Shown in pieces: positions 1 through 5,491 of a DNA stretch of 5,491 nucleotides (within the stretch, counting starts at the first letter, position 1; every line of letters starts with the position of its first letter). Both the position numbers and the translations under genes were made by a program. The notes below the pieces were generated by a model that saw only the letters and a program-made list of their open reading frames with translations, searched no databases and was not told where the DNA came from. Source of the stretch: an uncultured Saprospiraceae bacterium (lineage in GTDB: Bacteria > Bacteroidota > Bacteroidia > Chitinophagales > Saprospiraceae); contig CALGLY010000535.1 of assembly GCA_937959095.1 (NCBI GenBank), positions 1-5,491 of the forward strand, written 5' to 3'.

Positions 1-654
1 ACCTTTGAAGATGGCGACATTATGCTTTTCGTGACAGATGTGAATGAAACTTACGAAGAGGACGATCACATTATTCAGCGACTAAAAAACTCGAAAGTTC
101 CTATCTTTTTGCTCCTCAATAAGATAGATACCATCACGGAAGCACAGATTATTTCCCTTATTCAAATGTGGAACAAGCGCATAGATTTCACGGAAACGAT
201 TCCGATTGCCGCACTCCACAAAAAAAATACAGACACCTTATTAAAACTCATTTTAGACTATCTGCCCGAAGGACCAGTTTATTATCCTAAAGATCAATTT
301 ACGGATAAATCAGAGCGTTTTTTCGCAAGTGAAATTATTCGAGAAAAAATCCTTCAAAATTATCACCAAGAGATTCCCTATTCCGTAGAAGTAAATATAG
401 AAAGCTACAAAACCACACAAACTAAGGCAGGTGAGCCACTTATACGCATAGAAGCGACTATCTTTGTGGCTCGAAAGTCGCAGAAAATCATTCTTTTAGG
501 TAAAAATGGCAGTGCAATCAAGCGATTAAGCACCGCAGCACGAAAAGATATTGAGACATTTACAGAAAAGAAAGTATTTTTGCAGACTTTTGTCAAAATC
601 AAGGATAATTGGCGCGACGACGAAAAGTCCTTGAAGCATTTTGGCTATAATTAG
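1..654 (+). CDS. era: GTPase Era, 5'-truncated by the window edge
   Basis: Era is an essential Ras-like GTPase with a C-terminal KH domain; it binds the 3' end of 16S rRNA and promotes 30S subunit assembly. The frame is open from base 1, so the gene starts outside the window: 217 residues are visible of about 295 usual for the family, and the P-loop, switch I and DTPG parts are missing. Visible in order (numbered from base 1) are the strand LFVTDV, the G4 motif NKID at 40-43 (guanine specificity), and a G5 region at 70-72 reading AAL where SAL is usual. The linker segment FFASEIIREKIL, a signature of Era, follows. A type II KH domain has its GxxG loop as GKNG at 167-170, followed by IKRLSTAARKDIE. 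The stop is TAG at 652-654. Der follows on the same strand after 128 bases, so co-transcription is possible but not shown. Identification is firm; only the N-terminus is unknown. Confidence 0.96.
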   Translation, partial: TFEDGDIMLFVTDVNETYEEDDHIIQRLKNSKVPIFLLLNKIDTITEAQIISLIQMWNKRIDFTETIPIAALHKKNTDTLLKLILDYLPEGPVYYPKDQFTDKSERFFASEIIREKILQNYHQEIPYSVEVNIESYKTTQTKAGEPLIRIEATIFVARKSQKIILLGKNGSAIKRLSTAARKDIETFTEKKVFLQTFVKIKDNWRDDEKSLKHFGYN

Positions 655-782
655 ATATGAGGTGTGAGATATGAAATATGAGTTTTGAGTTTTCTATGAC
701 TTTACTTTTTGAATGGTAGGTTTCAAATCATTCAAAGTCATGCTAACAGAAGTCTCATCACTCAAAATTCATCACTAAAGAA
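655..782. repeat. Imperfect inverted repeat filling the era-der gap
   Basis: The gap holds no gene; it is a quasi-palindrome. Bases 678-690 (ATGAGTTTTGAGT) pair with 760-772 (ACTCAAAATTCAT) as 13 base pairs with one G-U. Inside, 708-715 (TTTGAATG) pair with 729-736 (CATTCAAA), and 696-700 (ATGAC) pair with 737-741 (GTCAT) across a 7-base bulge, leaving a 13-base loop. The left side (655-690) also consists of degenerate direct repeats of a TATGA or TGAG unit. It lacks a T-tract on either strand, so it is not a clear terminator. A 13-base piece of the left arm recurs at 5476-5488, which suggests a dispersed repeat family. No convincing Bacteroidota promoter (TAnnTTTG with an upstream TTG) was found in it. 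Confidence 0.75.
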
Positions 783-2084
783 ATGGCAAATATAGTTGCG
801 ATTGTAGGAAGACCTAATGTAGGAAAATCAACCTTCTACAATCGCTTAATAGGAGAAAGACAGGCGATAATTGATGATATAAGTGGCGTGACACGCGATC
901 GCCAATACGGGGCTACCGATTGGAATGGTAAACACTTCACCGTAGTAGATACGGGTGGTTTTGTCCGCAATTCCGACGATATTTTTGAGGCAGCTATCCG
1001 AGATCAGGTGAAGATTGCAATGGAAGAAGCTGTTGTGATTCTGTTCATGGTAGATGTCACGACAGGTATCACGGACTTAGATGATGAAATTGCGGATATG
1101 CTACGGCGTTCCGATAAGAAAGTCATCGTTGTCGTGAATAAAGTGGATAATAACACGCGAGCGATAGAAGCGAATGAATTTTGGAGTTTGGGTTTCGAGG
1201 AGACACATTTCCTTTCGTCGCTTTCTGGGAGTGGTTCAGGAGAAATATTGGATGTAGTAGCCGAAAATATTGTTGACACACCAATAGAAGATGAAGGTTT
1301 ACCAAAATTTTGCATTGTCGGACAACCAAATGTTGGAAAATCTTCGCTCACCAATGCCCTCATCGGCGAAGAGCGCAATATCGTGACCGATATAGCAGGT
1401 ACTACCCGCGATTCGATCCATACAAAATATTCCAAGTTTGGTAATGAATTCTTGCTGATTGATACGGCAGGTATCCGCAAAAAGGCACGAGTACATGAGA
1501 ACCTAGAGTTCTACTCGGTCATGCGTGCGATAAAAGCTATTGAAGATTCGGATGTAGTCATGCTAATGATTGACGCTCAAACAGGCGTAGAGTCCCAGGA
1601 TATGAGCATTTTCAAAATTATAGTGCGCCGCAAGAAAGGTGTAGTAGTGTTGGTAAATAAATGGGATTTAGTAGAAAAAGAAACCAATACTGCCCGTGAT
1701 TTTGAGCAGACTATTAGAGCAAAACTCGCGCCTTTCAATGATGTGCCTATCCTATTTATATCGACTATAGAAAAGCAACGTATCTTCAAAGCAGTAGAAC
1801 TTGCAATACAGGTACACGAAAACAGAACACAAAAAATAACCACGTCCAAGCTGAATGAGGTTATGCTAGAAGCGATTGATCGTCGTCCACCACCTTCGCA
1901 CCGTGGGCGATTTATCAAGATAAAATATATCACGCAGCTTCCTACTCATTATCCATCCTTTGCTTTTTTCTGCAATCATCCGAAACACGTGAAGGAAGAC
2001 TATAAGAATTATATCGAAAACCAGTTGCGGCAAAGTTTTCCACTTTCAGGCGTACCAATAAGTATCTTTTTCCGCCAGAAATAG
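783..2084 (+). CDS. der: Ribosome biogenesis GTPase Der (EngA)
   Basis: Der is an essential GTPase with two tandem G domains and a C-terminal KH-like domain; it binds the 50S subunit and is needed for its late assembly. At 433 residues it is full length for the family. G domain 1 has the P-loop GRPNVGKST at 9-17, VTRDR at 36-40, DTGG at 56-59 and NKVD at 119-122. G domain 2 has GQPNVGKSS at 180-188, TTRDS at 207-211, DTAG at 227-230 and NKWD at 292-295. The KH-like domain is about 352-433 and contains the conserved PPPSHRGR start and a C-terminal GVPISIFFR. Both G5 regions depart from the common SA form: SSL at 145-147, and ISTIEKQRI in domain 2. The start ATG is fixed by the canonical MANIVAIVGRPN opening. 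There is no Shine-Dalgarno site upstream, only A-rich sequence. Era, another ribosome-assembly GTPase, lies just upstream on the same strand. All nucleotide-binding motifs are intact, so it should be functional. Confidence 0.98.
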   Translation: MANIVAIVGRPNVGKSTFYNRLIGERQAIIDDISGVTRDRQYGATDWNGKHFTVVDTGGFVRNSDDIFEAAIRDQVKIAMEEAVVILFMVDVTTGITDLDDEIADMLRRSDKKVIVVVNKVDNNTRAIEANEFWSLGFEETHFLSSLSGSGSGEILDVVAENIVDTPIEDEGLPKFCIVGQPNVGKSSLTNALIGEERNIVTDIAGTTRDSIHTKYSKFGNEFLLIDTAGIRKKARVHENLEFYSVMRAIKAIEDSDVVMLMIDAQTGVESQDMSIFKIIVRRKKGVVVLVNKWDLVEKETNTARDFEQTIRAKLAPFNDVPILFISTIEKQRIFKAVELAIQVHENRTQKITTSKLNEVMLEAIDRRPPPSHRGRFIKIKYITQLPTHYPSFAFFCNHPKHVKEDYKNYIENQLRQSFPLSGVPISIFFRQK

Positions 2085-2091
2085 TATAAAA

Positions 2092-2157
2092 ATAATGGAG
2101 AATTGAAAATGAAAAATTGAAAATTAATTCTCCATTATCAATTTTCAATTTTCAATT
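2092..2157. repeat. AT-rich palindrome with two alternative stems, der-rfbC gap
   Basis: The 81-base gap between der and rfbC is nearly all palindrome. Bases 2092-2104 (ATAATGGAGAATT) and 2126-2138 are exact reverse complements, 13 base pairs around a 21-base loop. A competing 11-base stem joins 2115-2125 (AATTGAAAATT) to either 2140-2150 or 2147-2157, two overlapping copies of AATTTTCAATT offset by 7 bases. The two folds are mutually exclusive because the loop of the first supplies an arm of the second. No T-tract follows on the + strand; the sequence runs through TATAAAAAA directly into the rfbC ATG. Similar AATTGAAAAT-rich intergenic palindromes are, from general knowledge, common in some Bacteroidota genomes. 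A role as a weak attenuator or only as a repeat cannot be decided here. Confidence 0.8.
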
Positions 2158-2165
2158 ATAAAAAA

Positions 2166-2711
2166 ATGCCCTTTCACGATACAAAGATTAAGGATTTAAA
2201 AGTATTCGAGCCGAAGCTCTGGAAAGATGACCGAGGTTACTTTTACGAAAGTTATAATTTAAAAACCTTTCAGGAAGGTGGCATTTATGCTACATTCATA
2301 CAGGATAATGAAGCAAAATCGACCTATGGTGTACTACGAGGCTTGCACTATCAAATCGCGCCTTATGCACAAGCCAAGCTCGTGCGCGTGCTAGAAGGCG
2401 AAGTGCTAGATGTAGTCGTCGATTTGCGCGAAAATTCGGAAACTCACGGGCAGTGGTACAGCATCCGATTAAGTGCGGAAAACAAGAAACAATTATTCGT
2501 GCCGCGTGGCTTTGCACATGGCTATGTAGTTTTGAGTGAAACGGCAATTTTTGCTTATAAAGTAGATAATTACTACTCTAAAGAAAGCGAAGGCGGCTTG
2601 ATCTATAATGATCCGAAGCTCCAAATTGACTGGGAAATAGATTTGAAAGATGCTATTCTTTCCGATAAAGATAAGGTGTTGCCTAGCTTAGGCGAGCATC
2701 GGCAATTTTAA
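2166..2711 (+). CDS. rfbC: dTDP-4-dehydrorhamnose 3,5-epimerase
   Basis: RfbC (RmlC) is a cytoplasmic cupin-fold enzyme that epimerises C3 and C5 of dTDP-4-keto-6-deoxy-D-glucose, the third step of dTDP-L-rhamnose synthesis. The 181-residue length is typical. The conserved blocks appear in order: DDRGYFYESY at 21-30, FIQDNEAKS at 44-52, GVLRGLHYQ at 55-63, the substrate and cupin region around K71 and D82, VPRGFAHGY at 112-120, and the aromatic Y131. By comparison with the enterobacterial enzyme, H61 and D169 should form the catalytic dyad, with K71, D82 and Y131 lining the active site; all are present, so the enzyme should be active. The start ATG lies in an A-rich leader without a Shine-Dalgarno site. 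The next pathway gene, rfbD, follows on the same strand but 238 bases away, across a large fold-back element. The rhamnose is probably used in surface polysaccharide. Confidence 0.97.
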   Translation: MPFHDTKIKDLKVFEPKLWKDDRGYFYESYNLKTFQEGGIYATFIQDNEAKSTYGVLRGLHYQIAPYAQAKLVRVLEGEVLDVVVDLRENSETHGQWYSIRLSAENKKQLFVPRGFAHGYVVLSETAIFAYKVDNYYSKESEGGLIYNDPKLQIDWEIDLKDAILSDKDKVLPSLGEHRQF

Positions 2712-2933
2712 ATAGACTTGTTGAGAGTTTTTACAAGCTGAAAATCAATATCTTGCGGTTTTGACAATATGAAAAATGAACGGCTTACCTGCCTTTGTCG
2801 GCAGACAGGTCTGGATATGTCGCTTATTTTTTATGCAGGTAAGCCTGCCCGTTCCATTCAGGCTTGTCTGCTACAAGCAGGCGGGTTCGTAAGCTATTGG
2901 TTTTCAGAAAGGAAAAATCCCAACATGCTCTAA
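2711..2933. repeat. Large fold-back (inverted-repeat) element between rfbC and rfbD
   Basis: This long imperfect inverted repeat occupies nearly all of the 238-base gap and begins at the rfbC stop codon. From outside in: 2719-2732 pair with 2913-2925 (TGTTG and TTTTT blocks matching). Bases 2738-2750 (CTGAAAATCAATA) pair with 2895-2907 as 13 base pairs with one G-U, and GCTTAC 2783-2788 pairs with GTAAGC 2889-2894. The segment 2789-2816 pairs with 2856-2888, with small gaps and transitions. The left arm has an extra 32 bases (2751-2782). The core is GC-rich and built from CTGCC and GGCAG modules, with local hairpins such as CTGCC 2789-2793 with GGCAG 2800-2804, and GCTTGT 2862-2867 with ACAAGC 2873-2878. 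A further inverted copy, GGCTTACCTGC 2782-2792, matches 2835-2845 exactly. There is no ORF and no transposase. It could be a MITE-like or REP-like element; which family is unknown. Confidence 0.8.
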
Positions 2934-2949
2934 TATCCAATACAAAAGC

Positions 2950-3822
2950 ATGACTTCTATATTAGTGACAGGCGGCAATGGACAGGTGGGAAATGAATTA
3001 CAATTCTTAGCAAAAAACTATCCTGATTTCAAATTTCTCTTCACAGATTATCAGGAACTAGATATTACAGATGCAGACGCAGTCCTGCAAGCATTCAAGG
3101 AGCATCAATTTGATTTCTGTATCAATTGTGCTGCCTATACGGCTGTAGATAAAGCAGAAGAGGATGCTGAAAAAGCACACGCAATCAATGTAACTGGGGT
3201 AGAAAACCTAGCAGCGGCTTGCGAAGCAGTGGGCGCGCAACTTCTGCAACTATCTACGGATTATGTCTATCACAATAGTCAAAATACGCCTTTCAAGGAA
3301 AATGATACTACCAATCCGCAGAGTGTCTATGCAAGTACCAAACTAGCAGGCGATGAAGCGGCACTCGCAAAAGGCGGCATGGTCATTCGCACTTCATGGG
3401 TTTATTCTAGTTTTGGACATAATTTTGTAAAGACAATGCTACGCCTTGGCGCAGAGCGCGATAAATTGACCATCATTTTCGACCAAATTGGCACACCTAC
3501 CTATGCACGACCACTTGCAGATGCCATGCTTACGATCATGCAACAAGCGACAAAAGATAGTACTGCAAAGGCGAAGCTATCAGGCATCTACCACTATAGC
3601 AATGAAGGTGTGACAAGTTGGTATGACTTTGCAATGGCTATTTTTGAACTTAGAAATATAGAGGTCAACGTGCTACCTATCGAGACGAAGGACTACCCTA
3701 CGCCTGCAAAACGTCCGCCATTTAGTGTGCTGAATAAAGGAAAAATCAAGGAAGCGTTCGGGATTGAAATTCCATATTGGAAAGAAAGTTTGAAGGACTG
3801 TTTGGAGGTGTTGGAAGCATAA
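2950..3822 (+). CDS. rfbD: dTDP-4-dehydrorhamnose reductase
   Basis: RfbD (RmlD) is a cytoplasmic NAD(P)H-dependent reductase of the extended SDR family. It reduces dTDP-4-keto-L-rhamnose to dTDP-L-rhamnose, the last step of the pathway. The 290 residues match the family length. The Rossmann glycine motif GGNGQVG is at 8-14, DITDADAV at 38-45 follows the pattern seen after the second strand, and NCAAYTAVDKAE is at 59-70. LSTDYVY at 101-107 includes the catalytic T103, and the YxxxK pair is Y127 and K131. RTSWVYS is at 147-153 and the substrate-binding stretch DQIGTPTYARPLA at 178-190. The C-terminal part carries the family motif RPPFSVL at 255-261. All catalytic residues are present. The start gives the standard ILVTGGNG opening; the leader is A-rich with no Shine-Dalgarno site. 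It is separated from rfbC by a fold-back element, so its transcription may be partly uncoupled from rfbC. Downstream are a hairpin and a terminator. Confidence 0.97.
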   Translation: MTSILVTGGNGQVGNELQFLAKNYPDFKFLFTDYQELDITDADAVLQAFKEHQFDFCINCAAYTAVDKAEEDAEKAHAINVTGVENLAAACEAVGAQLLQLSTDYVYHNSQNTPFKENDTTNPQSVYASTKLAGDEAALAKGGMVIRTSWVYSSFGHNFVKTMLRLGAERDKLTIIFDQIGTPTYARPLADAMLTIMQQATKDSTAKAKLSGIYHYSNEGVTSWYDFAMAIFELRNIEVNVLPIETKDYPTPAKRPPFSVLNKGKIKEAFGIEIPYWKESLKDCLEVLEA

Positions 3823-3836
3823 CGTTTTTCAGTTAC

Positions 3837-3879
3837 TGCTTAGTTTGGCTTGAATTTCTATTCAAGACAAACACAAGCA
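3837..3879. other. Imperfect hairpin after rfbD, no T-tract
   Basis: Three stem blocks stack around a 4-base loop: TGCTT 3837-3841 with AAGCA 3875-3879, GTTTG 3843-3847 with CAAAC 3868-3872, and CTTGAAT 3849-3855 with ATTCAAG 3860-3866. That makes 17 base pairs interrupted by one- or two-base internal mismatches. It begins 15 bases after the rfbD stop and ends 21 bases before the terminator. With no run of T on either side it is not a classic terminator. It might stabilise the 3' end of the rfbD message, or be another degenerate repeat. Confidence 0.65.
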
Positions 3880-3900
3880 CTTTTCAAAATATTCATAACG

Positions 3901-3942
3901 AAAAAGCCCGACTCAAAATTAAATTTGAGTCGGGCTTTTTTT
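3901..3942. terminator. Bidirectional Rho-independent terminator between rfbD and gldJ
   Basis: GCCCGACTCAAA (3906-3917) pairs perfectly with 3924-3935 around a 6-base loop (ATTAAA). Five flanking A's (3901-3905) pair with the first five T's, giving a 17-base-pair stem. Seven T's (3936-3942) follow on the + strand and five on the - strand. It lies 78 bases after the rfbD stop and about 36 bases after the gldJ stop, so it can end both convergent transcripts; the + direction looks stronger. Confidence 0.95.
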
Positions 3943-3978
3943 ATATCAAGTGAAATAAAATTCACTCTACTGTATATT

Positions 3979-5469
3979 CTATTTAAAACGACGCTTCTTA
4001 CGTTTCTTATTCTTGAATTCATTACCACTTTTGCCATCGTTTCCTGCTGATGCCCCTGTACGAGTCATTGCACAACGGAAACCTAACATACGGCTAGAAC
4101 GATCTTCATCCATGAAACGACGTGTGCCTGGCGATAACCAATACGCACGATCTCCCCAAGAACCACCTTTTATCACGCGTGCTTTATTACTTACTAAACT
4201 ATGGCGACCATAATCATAAGTAACTGAAGATTCTTTATCACCATCCAAGTAATCTAATACCTCACCACGCTTGTAGTTTTCTCTATCTACTGCACCAGTA
4301 ACATATTCATACTGTAGGCGACCTAAGCTATCTTTTTGCACCGGACGACCATCTTCATCCAATTGTCGTTGCTTAAATTCATTACCACGATAAGGATTCA
4401 AATCATGGTTTTCAACATCACGAAGCGATGTACTTGTCATAGGGCGATATACATCTGCTACCCACTCATTTACATTACCCGCCATGTTATATAGACCAAA
4501 ATCATTCGGCTGGAAAGAACGCACATCCCCTGGTATAGAGGCATTATCATTCAAGTTTCCTGCCATACCCATATAGTCACCTCGCCCACGCTTGTAGTTG
4601 GCTAAGATTCTACCTTGGTATTTGTTTCGCTTCTGATAACGGGTAGAATTACCTTCCCAAGGATAAATACGACGGTCTGTGATACGCTCATCTTGCTCGG
4701 AAGCCATGCCACCTTGCAAACCTAATGCCGCATATTCCCATTCTGCCTCTGTAGGCAGGCGATAAGCTGGCATCATGATACCATCCTCGAAGCGTACAGA
4801 ACGTTCGCCACCAGTACGTTTGTCTGGCAAATTCTTACGTACATCGCCTTGGTATTGACCATGCAAATACGCTTGAGTATTAAAGTTATCTTCGTCTCGT
4901 TGCTCCGGATTAGGATTCAGAATCCCTTTACGAATCAGTAACATTTCATTCACACGATCTGTCCGCCATTCGCAATAATCGTTTGCCTGTGCCCAATCGA
5001 CACCAACTACTGGGTAGTTATCGTATGATGGGTGACGGAAATACGTTTCTACATAAGGCTCATTGTAGGCTAATTCTTCACGCCACACAAGCGTATCGGG
5101 TAATGCTTCCAAAAGTACTTCTGGATAAGATTCTCCGAATACACGATCTAACCAATACAGATATTCACGGTAGTGAATGTTTGTAACTTCGGTTTCGTCC
5201 ATATAGAAAGAAGAGACAGTAATACGTCTTGGAATGGCATTCCAATCGTAAGTTACATCTTCTCCTACTGCCCCCATAGTAAAGGTTCCCCCTTCTACTA
5301 ATACTAAATTAGGACCTGTTTCTTGTCCTTGATAATCTACTTTCTCGAAGCCACCCCATTTCTGGTCATTGTAGCTCCAACCAGTAGAAGTAGATTGCTC
5401 TTTCTTAGAACAAGAGCTAAATACTAGAACGACACCTAATAAAATTGTTGCTAATCTTAATAATCTCAT
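3979..5469 (-). CDS. gldJ: Gliding-motility lipoprotein GldJ (FGE-sulfatase fold)
   Basis: GldJ is an outer-membrane-associated lipoprotein required for gliding, and for type IX secretion through its stabilising effect on GldK. The 496 residues begin with a lipoprotein signal: basic MRLLR, a hydrophobic stretch to V16, and lipobox FSSC with the acylated C20, then SKKEQ. A formylglycine-generating-enzyme (SUMF1-like) domain spans about 54-470: LVLVEGGTFTMG at 55-66, SFYMDETEVTN at 87-97, NYPVVGVDWAQAN at 151-163, YRLPTEAEWEYAA at 236-248, GLYNMAGNVNEWVADVYRP at 325-343, and KGGSWGDRAYWL with GFRCAM near the end. The blocks PDTLVWREELAYNEP, WRTDRVNE and GDRAYWL match my recollection of GldJ better than its paralogue GldK, but a GldK-type annotation is possible. 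The only cysteines are C20, C166 and C466, so the C-x4-C pair of active FGE enzymes is absent and the role is probably structural. The tail, NKKRKKRRFK, is strongly basic. The start is fixed by the signal peptide. The promoter lies outside the window. Confidence 0.9.
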   Translation of the reverse strand: MRLLRLATILLGVVLVFSSCSKKEQSTSTGWSYNDQKWGGFEKVDYQGQETGPNLVLVEGGTFTMGAVGEDVTYDWNAIPRRITVSSFYMDETEVTNIHYREYLYWLDRVFGESYPEVLLEALPDTLVWREELAYNEPYVETYFRHPSYDNYPVVGVDWAQANDYCEWRTDRVNEMLLIRKGILNPNPEQRDEDNFNTQAYLHGQYQGDVRKNLPDKRTGGERSVRFEDGIMMPAYRLPTEAEWEYAALGLQGGMASEQDERITDRRIYPWEGNSTRYQKRNKYQGRILANYKRGRGDYMGMAGNLNDNASIPGDVRSFQPNDFGLYNMAGNVNEWVADVYRPMTSTSLRDVENHDLNPYRGNEFKQRQLDEDGRPVQKDSLGRLQYEYVTGAVDRENYKRGEVLDYLDGDKESSVTYDYGRHSLVSNKARVIKGGSWGDRAYWLSPGTRRFMDEDRSSRMLGFRCAMTRTGASAGNDGKSGNEFKNKKRKKRRFK

Positions 5470-5470
5470 G

Positions 5471-5491
5471 CTATGATATGAGTTTTGAAAT
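5471..5491. repeat. Partial copy of the era-der repeat, cut by the window end
   Basis: Bases 5476-5488 (ATATGAGTTTTGA) are identical to 676-688 in the left arm of the era-der inverted repeat, and the flanking bases are similar (TATGA upstream, AT-rich downstream). It starts two bases upstream of the gldJ start codon, so as in the era-der gap the repeat abuts a coding end. The rest, including any matching right arm and the gldJ promoter, is outside the window. A match of 13 AT-rich bases is suggestive, not proof. Confidence 0.5.

Noticed and set aside
717..724. TAGGTTTC as a possible Bacteroidota -7 element (TAnnTTTG) for der
   Set aside because: One mismatch, no TTG at the right spacing upstream, and it lies in the loop of the inverted repeat; not better than chance in AT-rich sequence.
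655..782. Intrinsic terminator after era
   Set aside because: There is a stem but no T-run following it on the + strand, and the stem is AT-rich and long-range.
1004..1480. 158-residue - strand ORF inside der
   Set aside because: It lies wholly antisense to an intact, well-conserved gene, and its composition (Ser/Ile/Thr-rich) is what the reverse of the der codons produces.
2782..2894. CRISPR-like array suggested by repeated CTGCC, GGCAG and CAGG motifs
   Set aside because: The motifs occur in both orientations, with irregular spacing and no uniform repeat or spacer; they form an inverted repeat, not an array.
2712..2949. Riboswitch or leader peptide for rfbD
   Set aside because: I recognise no known riboswitch core and no short ORF with a convincing start; the structure is explained by the fold-back repeat.
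3850..4050. 66-residue + strand ORF after rfbD
   Set aside because: It runs through both the terminator and the antisense end of gldJ, has no ribosome binding context and resembles no family; it is a chance ORF.

Overview
The window looks like an ordinary stretch of chromosome from a member of the Bacteroidota. The main evidence is a gliding-motility lipoprotein of the GldJ type, a family restricted to that phylum. AT-rich leaders without Shine-Dalgarno sites and an era-der gene order fit as well. The class cannot be fixed from this sequence; a Saprospiria or Chitinophagia type relative is plausible but only a guess. No phage, CRISPR, transposase, toxin-antitoxin or RNA gene is visible.

Layout: the 3' three quarters of era (1-654) is followed by a 128-base gap filled by an imperfect inverted repeat. 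Then come der (783-2084), a short AT-rich palindrome (2092-2157), rfbC (2166-2711), a large fold-back element that takes up almost the whole rfbC-rfbD gap (about 2711-2933), and rfbD (2950-3822). These four genes all run on the + strand. A hairpin (3837-3879) and a strong bidirectional terminator (3901-3942) separate them from the convergent gldJ (5469-3979, - strand). The last 21 bases carry the start of what looks like a second copy of the era-der repeat.

Functionally there are three units. Era and Der are GTPases that act in maturation of the 30S and 50S ribosomal subunits. RfbC and RfbD catalyse the last two steps of dTDP-L-rhamnose synthesis, supplying rhamnose for surface polysaccharide; rfbA and rfbB are not in the window. 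GldJ is an outer-membrane-associated lipoprotein of the gliding and type IX secretion apparatus.

I see no undescribed protein system. The most interesting material lies between the genes: every gap holds a different fold-back sequence, and the one between rfbC and rfbD, with arms of roughly 80-105 bases and internal module duplications, deserves a genome-wide search.
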